Assembly (NCBI GenBank): GCA_029012425.1
Contig: JAQXMB010000091.1
Span: forward strand, 1 to 47,623
Source of the DNA: a bacterium
Lineage (GTDB): Bacteria; Bacillota; Clostridia; Lachnospirales; Lachnospiraceae
Direction: 5' to 3'
DNA length: 47,623 nt
A model generated the notes under the pieces. That model was given only the letters and a program-made list of their open reading frames with translations. It ran no database searches and was not told the DNA's origin. This document shows, piece after piece, positions 14,075 through 24,828 of the stretch. Both the position numbers and the translations under genes were made by a program. Within the stretch, counting starts at the first letter, position 1, and each line of letters starts with the position of its first letter.

Positions 14075-16642
14075 ATGAGTCTGGTTGAAAAGATGTTTGG
14101 TACACACAGTGAGCGCGAAATCAAGAGAATTATGCCACTGGTAGACAAAATCGAGGCACTGCGTCCGCAAATGCAGCAGATGACGGACGAGCAGATGAGA
14201 GACAAGACGAAAGAGTTTAAGGACCGTTTGCAAAACGGTGAGACATTGGATGATATTCTTGTTGAGGCGTACGCGCTTGTCCGTGAGGCAGCGGTGCGTA
14301 CACTTGGAATGGAGCATTATCGCGTACAGTTGATTGGTGGAATCGTATTACATCAGGGCCGTATTGCAGAGATGCGTACCGGAGAAGGAAAGACACTCGT
14401 TTCAACACTTCCTGCATACTTAAATGCACTGGAAGGAAAGGGTGTTCATATCGTAACCGTCAATGACTATCTGGCAAAGCGTGATGCAGAGCAGATGGGA
14501 CAGGTACATGAATTTTTGGGACTCACGGTTGGCTGTGTATTAAACAGCATGGACAACGACGAGCGTCGCGAACAGTACAACTGTGATATCACATATATCA
14601 CCAATAATGAGCTGGGATTCGATTATCTGCGTGACAACATGGTTATCTATAAGGAACAGCTTGTTCAGCGTGGTCTTCATTATGTTATCATCGATGAGGT
14701 CGATTCGGTACTCATTGACGAGGCGCGTACACCGCTTATCATTTCCGGACAGAGTGGAAAATCAACCAAGCTTTACGAAGCGTGCGACATACTCGCAAGA
14801 CAGATGCAGCGCGGTGAGGCGAGCGGTGAGTTCAACAAGATGGATGCCATCATGGGTGTCGAGATTGAGGAGACCGGAGACTTCATCGTAAACGAGAAGG
14901 ACAAGGTCGTAAACTTAACCGAGCAGGGTGTTGCAAAGGTTGAGCAGTTCTTCAAGATTGAGAACCTTGCAGATGCGGAAAATCTTGAGATTCAGCACAA
15001 TATTATCCTTGCACTTCGCGCACATCATTTGATGTTCCGCGATAAGGATTATGTTGTTAAAGATGATGAAGTTCTGATTGTCGATGAGTTTACCGGCCGT
15101 ATCATGCCGGGACGCCGTTATTCAGACGGATTGCATCAGGCAATCGAGGCAAAAGAGCATGTAAAGGTAAAGCGCGAGAGCAGAACACTCGCAACCATTA
15201 CCTTCCAGAACTTCTTTAACAAGTTCGAGAAAAAAGCCGGAATGACCGGTACTGCTCTGACGGAGGAAAAAGAGTTTCGTGATATCTACGGAATGGATGT
15301 TGTAGAGATTCCTACGAACCGTCCGGTTATCCGTATCGATCATCAGGATGCAGTTTATAAGACAAAGAAAGAAAAATTTGAGGCCGTTGTAAGAGAGGTC
15401 AAAGCTTCTCACGAGAAGGGACAGCCGGTATTGGTCGGAACCATTACCATCGAGACCTCCGAACTGCTCTCTAAGATGTTAAACCGCGAGGGAATCAAGC
15501 ATCAGGTATTGAATGCAAAATTCCATGAGATGGAGGCTGAGATCGTATCACATGCAGGAGAGCATGGAACGGTAACAATCGCAACCAATATGGCAGGTCG
15601 TGGTACCGATATTAAGCTTGACGAAGAAGCGGTAGCAGCAGGCGGATTGAAGATCATCGGAACCGAGCGCCATGAGTCAAGACGAATTGATAATCAGCTC
15701 CGTGGTCGTTCCGGTCGTCAGGGAGATCCCGGAGAGTCGAAATTCTATATCGCACTTGAAGACGATTTGATGCGCTTGTTCGGATCCGAGCGTCTGATGA
15801 ATGTATTTAACGCACTCGGTGTGCCGGAGGGTGAAGAGATCCAGCATAAGATGCTGACGAACGCCATCGAGAAGGCACAGATGAAGATTGAGAGCAACAA
15901 CTTTGGAATTCGTAAGAACCTGCTCGATTACGATCAGGTGAATAATGATCAGCGTGAGATTATCTACGAGGAGCGCGCCCGTGTACTGAACGGTGAGAGC
16001 ATGCGTGATGCCATCTACAAGATGATGACGGATTTCGTGGAAAGCGCAGTAGATACCTGTATTTCCGATGATGTACCGCAGGAAGAGTGGGATTTGAACG
16101 AGTTACATCAGATTTTGCTCCCGGTTATTCCGATGGAGCCTGTAACACCCGAACAGGTAAAAGAATACAAAAATTCCAAAGAGCTCAAGCATGCATTAAA
16201 AGAGCGTGCAGTCAAGCTGTATGAGGCAAAAGAGGCAGAATTCCCCGAGCCGGAAGCAGTTCGTGAGCTTGAGCGTGTTGTACTGTTAAAATCAATCGAC
16301 AGAAAGTGGATGTCACACATTGATGATATGGATCAGTTGCGTCAGGGAATTGGTCTTCAGACCTTTGCGCAGCGTGACCCGTTAGTAGAGTATAAGCTGG
16401 CAGGATTTGAGATGTTCGACGCAATGACTGCAGGAATTGCAGAGGATACCCTTCGTCTGCTGTTCCATGTAAGAGTTGAGCAGAAGGTAGAGCGTGAGCA
16501 GGTTGCGAAGGTAACAGGAACCAACAAGGATGATTCCGTTGCAGCAGCGCCGAAGAAACGCGAAACCAAGAAGGTCTATCCGAATGATCCCTGTCCTTGC
16601 GGATCCGGTAAAAAATATAAACAGTGCTGTGGAAGATCGTAG
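14075..16642 (+). CDS. secA: Preprotein translocase ATPase SecA
   Basis: SecA is the cytoplasmic motor that pushes unfolded preproteins through SecYEG. The 855 aa protein has the normal plan. The helicase-type nucleotide fold carries Walker A ([17 protein letters not shown]), [15 protein letters not shown] and the [18 protein letters not shown] Walker B region. The preprotein cross-linking domain, second nucleotide fold ([26 protein letters not shown]), helical scaffold and wing follow. The C-terminal SEC-C zinc motif [15 protein letters not shown] has Cys840, Cys842, Cys851 and Cys852. The ATG at 14075 follows AGGAG by seven bases. The gene has its own promoter and a short structured leader. 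It is the housekeeping SecA; the C-terminal zinc motif is absent from many SecA2 proteins. Confidence 0.97.
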   Translation: MSLVEKMFGTHSEREIKRIMPLVDKIEALRPQMQQMTDEQMRDKTKEFKDRLQNGETLDDILVEAYALVREAAVRTLGMEHYRVQLIGGIVLHQGRIAEMRTGEGKTLVSTLPAYLNALEGKGVHIVTVNDYLAKRDAEQMGQVHEFLGLTVGCVLNSMDNDERREQYNCDITYITNNELGFDYLRDNMVIYKEQLVQRGLHYVIIDEVDSVLIDEARTPLIISGQSGKSTKLYEACDILARQMQRGEASGEFNKMDAIMGVEIEETGDFIVNEKDKVVNLTEQGVAKVEQFFKIENLADAENLEIQHNIILALRAHHLMFRDKDYVVKDDEVLIVDEFTGRIMPGRRYSDGLHQAIEAKEHVKVKRESRTLATITFQNFFNKFEKKAGMTGTALTEEKEFRDIYGMDVVEIPTNRPVIRIDHQDAVYKTKKEKFEAVVREVKASHEKGQPVLVGTITIETSELLSKMLNREGIKHQVLNAKFHEMEAEIVSHAGEHGTVTIATNMAGRGTDIKLDEEAVAAGGLKIIGTERHESRRIDNQLRGRSGRQGDPGESKFYIALEDDLMRLFGSERLMNVFNALGVPEGEEIQHKMLTNAIEKAQMKIESNNFGIRKNLLDYDQVNNDQREIIYEERARVLNGESMRDAIYKMMTDFVESAVDTCISDDVPQEEWDLNELHQILLPVIPMEPVTPEQVKEYKNSKELKHALKERAVKLYEAKEAEFPEPEAVRELERVVLLKSIDRKWMSHIDDMDQLRQGIGLQTFAQRDPLVEYKLAGFEMFDAMTAGIAEDTLRLLFHVRVEQKVEREQVAKVTGTNKDDSVAAAPKKRETKKVYPNDPCPCGSGKKYKQCCGRS

Positions 16643-16666
16643 TTTTTGCCGATATAGATGAAAAGT

Positions 16667-16682
16667 AACTGTATCAACAGTT
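16667..16682 (+). other. Small inverted repeat between secA and the transglutaminase gene
   Basis: AACTGT-ATCA-ACAGTT (16667-16682) is a perfect six-base inverted repeat 21 bases before the next start codon. There is no T-tract, so it is not a standard terminator. It may be a binding site or chance. Confidence 0.35.
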
Positions 16683-16703
16683 GTAAAAACTACGGAGGTA
16701 CGA

Positions 16704-17774
16704 ATGGAACATAGATTATGGCGCCGCGTCACGGTATTCTTTGCAGTTGTGTTATGCATGCTTTTTACGGGAAGCCGCCCGGTGGACGCAGTAACTGTAA
16801 GCTCAGATGCGCAGGCGCGCAAGGTGATGGAACAGGCATTTGAAAATGGAGACCTTGAGCTTGTCATAACCGTGAACATGACCTTGTCGGTGGAACGCAG
16901 TGTGGCCGAAAAAGAAATCAAGAACTATGCAAAGCATCTGGTGGAATTGTTAGAGCAGGCTGCACTGAATAACAGTAAGGTGATGGATGGTTATTCCTAC
17001 AAGAGTGAGTGGAGTGGTAATAGAGTTACCTATCGGTTCGATATTTCAGACACCTATGCCAAAAAGGTTACCATTCTCAAATCAGAAAAGGATGCCTATA
17101 AAAAAGCACTCAAAGCACTGAAAAAAAGGGATTACAAGACCAAATTCTACTGCGGTGATGCCAAGTATTATGAGGTGTTCATGAAAGTGCTGGAACAGCA
17201 TCCGGAGTATAACTATGCAATCGCGCGCTGGCGGAATTCGGATGGAGATGTTTGTGGCTTCCAAAGCACCAGGCTTACGACAGCCCAGATTAAGACGAAG
17301 ATGAGCAAAGCCAATAAAAAAGCGGATGCGATTCTAAGCAGAATTATCCGGAAGGATATGAATACAAAAGAAAAAATTACAGCGATTCATGACTATCTGG
17401 TATTAAACTGTAAATACTACGAAGGAAACGAGTTGAACTCCGCTTCTGATGTATACACTGCTTACGGATGTCTCGTGAACGGGACTGCTGTGTGTCAGGG
17501 ATATGCAGCAGCCTTTAACCTGTTAGTGTCAAAAGCAGGGATTCGCTCGATTGCAGTCTGTGGAAGCGCAGGGGGCGGCTCGCATGCATGGAATTATGTG
17601 AAATGCGGCAACGAGTACCGCTATGTGGATGTCACATGGGATGACCCGGTTCCGGACCGCGGACCGAACGGAAATATTTCCACGAAGTATTTCTATGTAA
17701 CCGAGTCACAGCTTGAGAGAACCCATCGCTGGACCAAAACCGGCTACACCAAAAAGTATGTCGACTATTCGTAG
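16704..17774 (+). CDS. Secreted transglutaminase-like protein
   Basis: The 356 aa protein has an N-terminal signal peptide (VTVFFAVVLCMLFTGSRPVDA). A helical region with repeated lysines near residues 110-135 is followed by a C-terminal transglutaminase-like fold. The likely catalytic triad is Cys264 (NGTAVCQGYA), His294 (GSHAWNYV) and Asp309 (YVDVTWDDP). Bacterial secreted members are usually cysteine proteases or cross-linking enzymes acting on wall or surface proteins; the substrate here is unknown. It is preceded by GGAGG and begins 61 bases after secA. A large terminator-like hairpin follows and overlaps the uvrB promoter. Confidence 0.87.
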   Translation: MEHRLWRRVTVFFAVVLCMLFTGSRPVDAVTVSSDAQARKVMEQAFENGDLELVITVNMTLSVERSVAEKEIKNYAKHLVELLEQAALNNSKVMDGYSYKSEWSGNRVTYRFDISDTYAKKVTILKSEKDAYKKALKALKKRDYKTKFYCGDAKYYEVFMKVLEQHPEYNYAIARWRNSDGDVCGFQSTRLTTAQIKTKMSKANKKADAILSRIIRKDMNTKEKITAIHDYLVLNCKYYEGNELNSASDVYTAYGCLVNGTAVCQGYAAAFNLLVSKAGIRSIAVCGSAGGGSHAWNYVKCGNEYRYVDVTWDDPVPDRGPNGNISTKYFYVTESQLERTHRWTKTGYTKKYVDYS

Positions 17775-17780
17775 AAGACA

Positions 17781-17794
17781 AGAACATACATTCG
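17781..17794 (+). promoter_or_regulatory. Weak match to a Gram-positive LexA (Cheo-box) site
   Basis: AGAACATACATTCG resembles the Bacillus-type LexA consensus CGAACRNRYGTTYC: the left GAAC and the RNRY centre match, while the right half departs at the first and last bases. It lies eight bases upstream of the uvrB -35 box. uvrBA is SOS-controlled in Bacillus, so the position is sensible, but the match is imperfect. Confidence 0.35.
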
Positions 17795-17802
17795 AAAAAC
17801 TA

Positions 17803-17831
17803 TATACAAATAAAAATAAATCTGCTATAAT
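17803..17831 (+). promoter_or_regulatory. Extended -10 promoter of uvrB-uvrA
   Basis: TATACA (17803-17808) is followed after 17 bases by a perfect TATAAT (17826-17831), with TGC before it making an extended -10. The -10 box lies within the left arm of the hairpin 17818-17877, so transcripts from this promoter should begin near the end of that arm. Confidence 0.65.
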
Positions 17832-17877
17832 AGCAACTACGCTCACAGAACGGATAGTTGTTTGTAGCAGATTTTTT
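17818..17877 (+). terminator. Terminator of the transglutaminase gene, overlapping the uvrB promoter
   Basis: AAATCTGCTA (17818-17827) pairs with TAGCAGATTT (17865-17874), and CAACTA (17834-17839) pairs with TAGTTG (17855-17860) inside, with a small internal loop between. The right arm runs into six T in total (17872-17877). A transcript reading through from upstream can form the whole stem; one starting at the uvrB promoter lacks the outer left arm. Confidence 0.75.
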
Positions 17878-17903
17878 GACCTTGACAGATGGCGGAGGAA
17901 ACC

Positions 17904-19892
17904 ATGGATCATTTTGTTTTGCACAGTGAATACAGTCCCACCGGCGATCAGCCGCAGGCGATTGATGAACTCGTAAAAGGCTTTCGGGAGGGCAACCAGT
18001 TCCAGACATTACTGGGTGTCACCGGTTCCGGCAAGACCTTTACGATGGCGAATATCATAGAAAAACTCAATAAGCCGACACTGATCATCGCACACAATAA
18101 GACGCTGGCGGCGCAGCTGTACTCTGAGTTCAAGGAATTTTTCCCGGAGAATGCGGTAGAATATTTTGTAAGTTACTATGATTACTATCAGCCGGAGGCA
18201 TATGTGCCGTCTTCGGATACTTATATTGCAAAGGATTCTTCCATCAATGAGGAGATTGACAAACTGCGACTCTCCGCCACAGCATCCCTGATTGAGCGAA
18301 AGGATGTCATTATCATTGCCAGTGTGTCCTGTATCTACGGTCTTGGCAGCCCGGAAGACTTATTCAATATGATGGTATCCCTGCGCCCGGGAATGATTGT
18401 TGATCGCGATGATATCCTGCGCGCACTGGTAGATATTCAGTATACGAGAAATGAGATGGATTTCCACAGAGGAACCTTCCGTGTGCACGGAGATGTGATC
18501 GAAGTCCTTCCTGCCAATAACAGTGATTATGCGATTCGAATCGAGATGTTCGGTGATGAGATTGACCGCATCACACAGATTGATGTGCTGACCGGCGAGA
18601 TCAAGGCGTCACTTGAACATGTAGCGATTTTCCCGGCATCCCATTATGTCGTTCCGCAGGAGAAAATTAACGCTGCCTGTGAGAATATCGAAAAAGAACT
18701 GGAGGAGCGCGTGCGCTATTTCAAGAGTGAGGACAAGCTACTTGAAGCACAGCGCATTTCTGAGCGCACGAACTTTGATATCGAGATGCTTCGCGAGACC
18801 GGATTTTGCAGTGGCATTGAGAATTATTCGAGACATCTTGCGGGAACGGAAGCCGGCGCAACACCGCTGACACTGATGAATTATTTCCCGGATGAATTTC
18901 TGATCATCGTTGACGAGTCCCACATTACACTGCCGCAGGTGCGCGGAATGTATGCCGGTGACCGCTCCAGAAAAAATACACTGGTAGAGTACGGCTTCCG
19001 GCTGCCATCGGCACTCGACAACCGACCGCTCAATTTCGATGAGTTTGAGTCAAAAATTGACCAGATGCTTTTTGTGTCTGCGACACCCGGAGATTATGAG
19101 CGAGATCACGAGCTGGCCCGTGCGCAGCAGATTATTCGTCCGACCGGACTTCTTGACCCGAGTATCGATGTGCGTCCGGTAGAGGGACAGATTGACGATT
19201 TGATCGGCGAGGTGAACAAGGAGACCGCGAATGGCAATAAAGTGCTCATTACCACGCTGACCAAGCGTATGGCAGAGGATTTGACAGACTACATGAAAGA
19301 AGTCGGAATCCGGGTAAAATATCTGCATTCCGACATTGATACACTTGAGCGGGCGGAGATCATCCGTGATCTGCGACTGGATGTATTCGATGTGCTCGTT
19401 GGAATTAACCTGCTTCGAGAGGGACTGGATATTCCTGAAATTACACTGGTTGCGATTCTTGATGCGGATAAAGAAGGCTTCCTTCGTTCGGAGACCTCAC
19501 TGATTCAGACAATCGGACGAGCAGCCCGCAACAGCGAGGGACATGTCATTATGTACGCCGACACGATCACGGATTCTATGCGTGTAGCGATTGATGAGAC
19601 GAATCGAAGAAGAGGAATTCAGGAAGCTTACAACAGGGAGCACGGTATTACGCCGACCACAATTCAGAAATCTGTGCGCGAATTGATTTCCATTTCCAAG
19701 AAGGTTGCTCAGGAGGAGCAGAACTTCAAGAAAGATCCCGAGTCAATGAACCGCGGCGAATTAGAGAAGCTGATTAAGGATGTCGAAAAGAAGATGAAAT
19801 CCGCAGCGACAGATCTGAACTTCGAGGCAGCAGCACAGCTGCGCGACCAAATGATAGAACTTCGCAAAATGTTGGAGGAAATTAGCGAATGA
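17904..19892 (+). CDS. uvrB: Excinuclease ABC subunit B
   Basis: UvrB verifies DNA damage handed over by UvrA and recruits UvrC for incision. The 662 aa protein has the helicase-like plan: Walker A ([15 protein letters not shown]), the beta-hairpin region [18 protein letters not shown], the [13 protein letters not shown] motif and motif VI ([19 protein letters not shown]). The UVR domain (residues near 615-655) ends the protein. The start at 17904 follows GGAGG by five bases and gives the standard [20 protein letters not shown] beginning; the ATG at 17889 lacks a ribosome site. The stop overlaps the uvrA start (ATGA), so the two are translationally coupled. Confidence 0.97.
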   Translation: MDHFVLHSEYSPTGDQPQAIDELVKGFREGNQFQTLLGVTGSGKTFTMANIIEKLNKPTLIIAHNKTLAAQLYSEFKEFFPENAVEYFVSYYDYYQPEAYVPSSDTYIAKDSSINEEIDKLRLSATASLIERKDVIIIASVSCIYGLGSPEDLFNMMVSLRPGMIVDRDDILRALVDIQYTRNEMDFHRGTFRVHGDVIEVLPANNSDYAIRIEMFGDEIDRITQIDVLTGEIKASLEHVAIFPASHYVVPQEKINAACENIEKELEERVRYFKSEDKLLEAQRISERTNFDIEMLRETGFCSGIENYSRHLAGTEAGATPLTLMNYFPDEFLIIVDESHITLPQVRGMYAGDRSRKNTLVEYGFRLPSALDNRPLNFDEFESKIDQMLFVSATPGDYERDHELARAQQIIRPTGLLDPSIDVRPVEGQIDDLIGEVNKETANGNKVLITTLTKRMAEDLTDYMKEVGIRVKYLHSDIDTLERAEIIRDLRLDVFDVLVGINLLREGLDIPEITLVAILDADKEGFLRSETSLIQTIGRAARNSEGHVIMYADTITDSMRVAIDETNRRRGIQEAYNREHGITPTTIQKSVRELISISKKVAQEEQNFKKDPESMNRGELEKLIKDVEKKMKSAATDLNFEAAAQLRDQMIELRKMLEEISE

Positions 19893-22711
19893 GTAATAAA
19901 AAATGGATAAAAATCAGAGGGGCGTGCGAGCACAACCTCAAAAATATAGATTTGGATATTCCGCGTGATGAATTTGTTGTGCTTACAGGACTGAGCGGTT
20001 CGGGAAAATCATCACTTGCGTTCGACACCATTTATGCAGAGGGACAACGCAGATACATGGAATCACTGTCTTCCTATGCCCGCATGTTCTTAGGTCAGAT
20101 GGAAAAGCCCAATGTTGAGAAAATCGAAGGACTCTCGCCGGCGATTTCGATTGATCAGAAATCTACCAACCGCAACCCGCGTTCGACCGTTGGAACGGTG
20201 ACAGAGATCTATGATTATTTCCGTCTGCTCTATGCGAGAGCAGGGATTCCCCACTGCCCGAAATGCGGAAAAGAAATAAAGCGCCAGACCGTTGACCAGA
20301 TGGTGGACCAGATCATGGAGCTTCCGGAGCGCACGAAGATTCAGCTGCTTGCGCCGGTTGTTCGCGGACGAAAAGGAACACATCAGAAACTTTTCGAGCA
20401 GGCGAAGCGCAGCGGATATGTGCGTGCAATTGTAGATGGAAATCTATATGAACTGGAGGAGGAGATCTCGCTCGATAAGAACATCAAGCATAACATCGAG
20501 ATTGTGGTCGATCGACTGGTTGTAAAAGAAGGAATCGAAAAACGACTGACCGATTCGATTGAGAATGTGCTGGAACTGGCAGAAGGACTGATGGTTGTCG
20601 ATGTGGCAGATGCCGAGCCGATGAATTTTTCCATGAGTTTTTCATGCCCGGACTGCGGAATCAGCATCGATGAGATTGAGCCGCGAAGCTTTTCGTTTAA
20701 CAATCCCTTTGGGGCATGTCCGGAGTGCTACGGATTGGGATATCGCATGGAATTCCATGAGGATTTGATGATTCCGGACAAGAATCTGTCGCTGGCAGAA
20801 GGTGCCATTCAGGTGAACGGCTGGCAGTCATCAACGGATCCGAAGAGCTATACCCATGCCATTCTTCTGGCACTTTCACAGGCATATGGATTTTCGCTCG
20901 ACACACCCTACAAGGATTTGTCGGACGAGGTGCGCGATATGCTGATCAATGGTGCAGATCGAAGCGTGAAGGTGCATTATAAAGGACAGCGCGGCGAGGG
21001 TGTGTACGATGTCGAGTTCGAGGGACTGATTAAGAATTCAAACCGTCGATATCGCGAGACCGCCTCAGACGCTTCAAAGCAGGATTACGAAGAATTCATG
21101 CGCATCACACCCTGTGCCGTGTGCAAGGGACAGAGACTGAAAAAAGAAGCCTTGGCAGTAACAATCGCTGACAAAAATATCTATGAGATTACCCAGATAA
21201 GTATTGGAAAGCTTCATAAATTTCTTGGTGAGATGGAACTGACGAAGCAGCAACAGCTGATCGGAGAACAGATTTTGCGCGAAATTCGCGCACGAGTGCA
21301 GTTTTTGATGGATGTAGGTCTGGATTATTTGTCGTTGGCGCGCGCGACATCAACACTTTCCGGAGGCGAGGCACAGCGAATCCGTCTGGCGACACAGATT
21401 GGCTCCGGCTTAGTTGGCGTGGCATATATTCTTGATGAACCGAGTATCGGACTGCATCAGAGGGACAATGACAAGCTGCTCGCGACACTCAAGCATCTGC
21501 GTGATCTGGGCAACACATTGATTGTCGTAGAGCATGACGAGGATACGATGCGTGAAGCCGACTTTATTGTGGATATCGGACCCGGAGCGGGCGAACACGG
21601 TGGGGAAGTCATCGCGTGCGGAACGGCGGAAGAGATTATGAAAAATCCCAACTCGATTACCGGGGCATATCTGAGCGGAAAGCGGCGTATCCCTGTGCCG
21701 GGTGAACGCAGAACCCCCACCGGATGGCTCAGGATAAAGGGAGCCAGAGAGAACAACCTGAAGAATATCGATGTCGACATCCCGCTTGGCGTGATGACCT
21801 GTGTAACGGGTGTTTCCGGATCGGGAAAGAGTTCGCTAACCAATGAGATTTTATATAAAAAGCTTGCGAAAGAACTCAATCGTGCCCGTACCATTGCCGG
21901 TGAACACGACGAGATCATCGGACTTACACAATTGGACAAGGTCATCGACATTGACCAGTCACCAATCGGCAGGACACCGCGCTCAAACCCCGCGACCTAT
22001 ACCGGTGTGTTTGATATGATTCGAGATCTGTTTGCGGCGACACCGGACGCCAAGGCAAAAGGGTATAAAAAAGGCCGTTTCAGCTTCAATGTCAAGGGCG
22101 GCCGCTGCGAGGCATGCTCGGGAGACGGAATTATCAAGATTGAGATGCACTTTTTGCCGGATGTCTATGTGCCGTGTGAGGTGTGCGGCGGTAAACGCTA
22201 TAACCGCGAGACGCTGGATGTGCGCTATAAGGGAAAAAATATTTACGATGTGCTGAATATGACTGTTGAAGAAGCACTCGAATTTTTCAAACATGTTCCT
22301 TCCATTCACAACAAGATGCAGACACTTTACGATGTCGGACTTTCCTACATCCGACTCGGACAACCCTCGACAGAACTCTCCGGAGGCGAGGCGCAGCGGA
22401 TCAAGCTCGCGACTGAGCTAAGCCGCAGGAGCACCGGAAAGACAATTTATATTCTTGATGAGCCGACAACCGGACTGCACTTTGAGGATGTCAACAAGCT
22501 GGTGGAAATCTTGCGCAGACTTTCAACCGGTGGCAATACGGTTGTGGTCATTGAGCACAATTTAGATGTCATCAAGACCGCAGACTATATCATTGATATG
22601 GGACCCGAGGGTGGAGACCGTGGAGGCACCGTCATCGCATCGGGAACACCCGAGGAAGTATGTAAGGTGAAAAAATCGTATACCGGACAGTATCTAAAGA
22701 AATACTTGTAA
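19889..22711 (+). CDS. uvrA: Excinuclease ABC subunit A
   Basis: UvrA is the damage-sensing ATPase of nucleotide excision repair and loads UvrB. The 940 aa protein has two ABC modules: the first Walker A is [19 protein letters not shown] and the second [16 protein letters not shown]. Signatures are [16 protein letters not shown] and [16 protein letters not shown], and Walker B regions are [14 protein letters not shown] and [14 protein letters not shown]. Zinc-binding cysteine pairs are seen (CPKC, CPDC-CPEC, CAVC, CEAC-CEVC). Its length is normal and no key motif is missing. The start overlaps the uvrB stop by four bases. No strong terminator follows; the next gene has its own promoter. Confidence 0.97.
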   Translation: MSNKKWIKIRGACEHNLKNIDLDIPRDEFVVLTGLSGSGKSSLAFDTIYAEGQRRYMESLSSYARMFLGQMEKPNVEKIEGLSPAISIDQKSTNRNPRSTVGTVTEIYDYFRLLYARAGIPHCPKCGKEIKRQTVDQMVDQIMELPERTKIQLLAPVVRGRKGTHQKLFEQAKRSGYVRAIVDGNLYELEEEISLDKNIKHNIEIVVDRLVVKEGIEKRLTDSIENVLELAEGLMVVDVADAEPMNFSMSFSCPDCGISIDEIEPRSFSFNNPFGACPECYGLGYRMEFHEDLMIPDKNLSLAEGAIQVNGWQSSTDPKSYTHAILLALSQAYGFSLDTPYKDLSDEVRDMLINGADRSVKVHYKGQRGEGVYDVEFEGLIKNSNRRYRETASDASKQDYEEFMRITPCAVCKGQRLKKEALAVTIADKNIYEITQISIGKLHKFLGEMELTKQQQLIGEQILREIRARVQFLMDVGLDYLSLARATSTLSGGEAQRIRLATQIGSGLVGVAYILDEPSIGLHQRDNDKLLATLKHLRDLGNTLIVVEHDEDTMREADFIVDIGPGAGEHGGEVIACGTAEEIMKNPNSITGAYLSGKRRIPVPGERRTPTGWLRIKGARENNLKNIDVDIPLGVMTCVTGVSGSGKSSLTNEILYKKLAKELNRARTIAGEHDEIIGLTQLDKVIDIDQSPIGRTPRSNPATYTGVFDMIRDLFAATPDAKAKGYKKGRFSFNVKGGRCEACSGDGIIKIEMHFLPDVYVPCEVCGGKRYNRETLDVRYKGKNIYDVLNMTVEEALEFFKHVPSIHNKMQTLYDVGLSYIRLGQPSTELSGGEAQRIKLATELSRRSTGKTIYILDEPTTGLHFEDVNKLVEILRRLSTGGNTVVVIEHNLDVIKTADYIIDMGPEGGDRGGTVIASGTPEEVCKVKKSYTGQYLKKYL

Positions 22712-22747
22712 CTGTTCAAAGCCGGGGAACGGTTCATAATATCTGAG

Positions 22748-22761
22748 TCATGCGCGCATGA
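22748..22761. other. Perfect 14-bp palindrome upstream of mbl
   Basis: TCATGCGCGCATGA equals its own reverse complement. It lies 37 bases after uvrA and 53 bases upstream of the mbl -35 box. There is no T-tract. It could be a binding site for a dimeric regulator; nothing in the sequence says which. Confidence 0.4.
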
Positions 22762-22813
22762 ACGAAAAGATTTATGAAGTAACAATTAATTCATACAAAA
22801 TTAGGTAAATGCC

Positions 22814-22842
22814 TTGGAAAAAAAAGACTTATTGTATATAAT
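22814..22842 (+). promoter_or_regulatory. Sigma-A promoter of mbl
   Basis: TTGGAA (22814-22819) and a perfect TATAAT (22837-22842) are 17 bases apart, 58 bases before the mbl start codon. Confidence 0.7.
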
Positions 22843-22899
22843 AAAACTGAATGTGGAAAAATAGCACAAGTAGTAATCGATCAGTGGAGGGAACCATTC

Positions 22900-23895
22900 A
22901 TGGTTGGAACAGATATTGGAATTGATTTAGGAACAGCGAGTATTCTCGTATACATTAAAGGTAAAGGTGTTGTATTAAAGGAGCCCTCAGTAGTGGCTTT
23001 TGATCGTGATACAAACAAGATTAAGGCAATTGGTGAAGAGGCGCGCCTGATGCTCGGAAGAACACCGGGCAACATCGTGGCAGTCAGACCGCTTCGTCAG
23101 GGAGTCATCTCTGACTATACAGTAACAGAGAAGATGATTCAATATTTCATTCAGAAGGCAATCGGCAAGAGAACTTTCCGTAAGCCCAGAGTAAGTGTTT
23201 GCGTACCGAGCGGTGTCACAGAGGTTGAGAAGAAGGCAGTTGAGGATGCAACCTTCCAGGCCGGAGCAAGAGAAGTAAAAATCATCGAGGAGCCCATCGC
23301 AGCAGCCATCGGTGCAGGAATTGATATCGCAAAGCCTTGCGGAAACATGATCGTAGATATCGGTGGCGGAACCGCAGATATCGCAGTTATTTCACTTGGC
23401 GGATCTGTTGTATCAACCTCAATCAAGATTGCAGGAGATGACTTTGATGAGGCGATCGTGCGCTACATGCGTAAAAAGCACAATCTGTTGATCGGTGAGC
23501 GCACGGCAGAAGATATTAAGATTAAGATTGGAACCTGTTATCCGCTCCCGGATGGCGGAACGATGGATGTTCGTGGACGAAACCTCGTAACCGGACTTCC
23601 CAAAACGGTAACCGTAACCGCAGAGGAGACAGAAGAAGCGCTTCGCGAGGCAACAAACCGCATCGTAGAAGCAATCCACAGCGTACTTGAAAAGACTCCT
23701 CCGGAGCTTGTAGCCGATGTCGCAGAGCGCGGAATCGTATTGACCGGTGGCGGAGCATTGCTTCGCGGACTTGAGGAGCTGATTGAGGACAAGACTGGAA
23801 TCAACACAATGACAGCCGAGGATTCGATGACCTGTGTGGCAATCGGAACCGGAAAATATGTAGAATTTTTGGCGGGTAAAACTGACGATAATTAA
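22900..23895 (+). CDS. mbl: MreB-family actin-like cell-shape protein (Mbl)
   Basis: MreB-type proteins form membrane-bound filaments that guide lateral wall synthesis. The 331 aa protein has the actin-fold phosphate loops (GIDLGTASILVYIKGKG and VDIGGGTADIAVISLGG), the adenosine region (GIVLTGGGALLRGLEEL) and the connecting motif EEPIAAAIGAG. I call it Mbl mainly because it is directly followed by two flagellar rod-type genes, as in the mbl-flhO-flhP order of Bacillus subtilis, and has no mreC or mreD beside it. By sequence alone MreB, Mbl and MreBH are hard to separate by eye. The ribosome site is GGAGGGA. It has its own promoter at 22814-22842. Confidence 0.9.
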   Translation: MVGTDIGIDLGTASILVYIKGKGVVLKEPSVVAFDRDTNKIKAIGEEARLMLGRTPGNIVAVRPLRQGVISDYTVTEKMIQYFIQKAIGKRTFRKPRVSVCVPSGVTEVEKKAVEDATFQAGAREVKIIEEPIAAAIGAGIDIAKPCGNMIVDIGGGTADIAVISLGGSVVSTSIKIAGDDFDEAIVRYMRKKHNLLIGERTAEDIKIKIGTCYPLPDGGTMDVRGRNLVTGLPKTVTVTAEETEEALREATNRIVEAIHSVLEKTPPELVADVAERGIVLTGGGALLRGLEELIEDKTGINTMTAEDSMTCVAIGTGKYVEFLAGKTDDN

Positions 23896-23906
23896 GGAGA
23901 CAACGA

Positions 23907-24707
23907 ATGGTAAAAGGACTCTATACCGCATGGTCAGGGATGGTCAATGAGATGAATCGCATGGATGTGATGACGAACAATCTTGCTAACGCCGACACCA
24001 ATGGCTACAAGAAAGAAGGCGCAACTTCCGAAAGCTTTAGCCATCACTTGGCAGTAAAGATCAAAGACCAGTCAGACTACGGTCTGCCGGTGCGTCTTGG
24101 CAATGTGAATCTCGGCGTAAAAATAGGTGAGACCTATACGGATTATACGCAGGGTAGTTTTCAGGTGACAGATAGTCAGTATGATCTTGCGCTTGACGGG
24201 GACGGTTTTTTTGCCGTTTCCTTTACAAGCAAGGACGGAGAGACTTCTGTAAAATATACCCGTGACGGAGCTTTTACCGTGAACACCGAAGGGTATCTTG
24301 TGACGAAAGACGGAGATTATGTGCTAAACCGGAATGGTGCAGAGCAGACCAATTCGGGAGAGGAGAGCCGGATTCGGATAGACCCGAATGTGGAGTTTCG
24401 CGTAGACGAAAACGGAAACATCTGGCAGAATAACCAGATCGTAAATACCGTCGGTGTGATTGATTTTGAAAATTACGATTATTTGGAAAAATATGGTGAG
24501 AACCTCTACCAGACAGTAGACGGGGCAGTGCTTACTCCGTCAGACGCCAAGGTGCAGCAGGGCTGCATCGAGGCATCGAATGTCAATGTGGTGAGTGAGA
24601 TGGTAAATATGATTACAATCACACGCGCATACGAGTCAAACCAGAAAGTGATGCAGACAATTGACACGATGCTTGATCGTGCCGTAAACAATGTCGGCAA
24701 GGTATAG
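23907..24707 (+). CDS. flhO: Flagellar hook-basal body rod protein, FlhO/FlgF-G type
   Basis: The 266 aa protein is a rod or hook component exported by the flagellar type III system. It has the N-terminal rod signature (LYTAWSGMVNEMNRMDVMTNNLANADTNGYKKE), the central DLALDGDGFFAVSF segment and the C-terminal motif ASNVNVVSEMVNMITITRAYESNQKVMQTID that forms the coiled-coil shell of the axial proteins. The gene starts 11 bases after mbl with AAGGAG before the ATG. Placement after mbl and before a second rod gene matches flhO of Bacillus. Confidence 0.9.
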   Translation: MVKGLYTAWSGMVNEMNRMDVMTNNLANADTNGYKKEGATSESFSHHLAVKIKDQSDYGLPVRLGNVNLGVKIGETYTDYTQGSFQVTDSQYDLALDGDGFFAVSFTSKDGETSVKYTRDGAFTVNTEGYLVTKDGDYVLNRNGAEQTNSGEESRIRIDPNVEFRVDENGNIWQNNQIVNTVGVIDFENYDYLEKYGENLYQTVDGAVLTPSDAKVQQGCIEASNVNVVSEMVNMITITRAYESNQKVMQTIDTMLDRAVNNVGKV

Positions 24708-24786
24708 TGATAAATTCGCATAGACGAAAGAATGCCGGTGTTCCGAAATCGTAAGAAGTAACATGTGCAAAAGGAAAGCTGTGAAA

Positions 24787-24819
24787 CAACAATTTTGCGC
24801 GTGTGGATTTGAATTGTTG
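24787..24819. other. Inverted repeat just upstream of the sigma-28-type promoter
   Basis: CAACAATT (24787-24794) and AATTGTTG (24812-24819) are a perfect eight-base inverted repeat with 17 bases between. It ends nine bases before the -35 element of the promoter at 24829-24855. No T-tract follows, so a regulator site is as likely as a weak terminator for flhO. Confidence 0.4.
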
Positions 24820-24828
24820 CGAAATACT

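Noticed and set aside
16648-16655. GCCGATAT, a perfect sigma-28 -10 element before the transglutaminase gene
   Set aside because: No TAAA-like -35 element at the right distance (the sequence there is GTGG), so a chance match is more likely.
22712-22750. Terminator after uvrA
   Set aside because: The only pairings (for example GTTC with GAAC) are too short and no T-tract follows.
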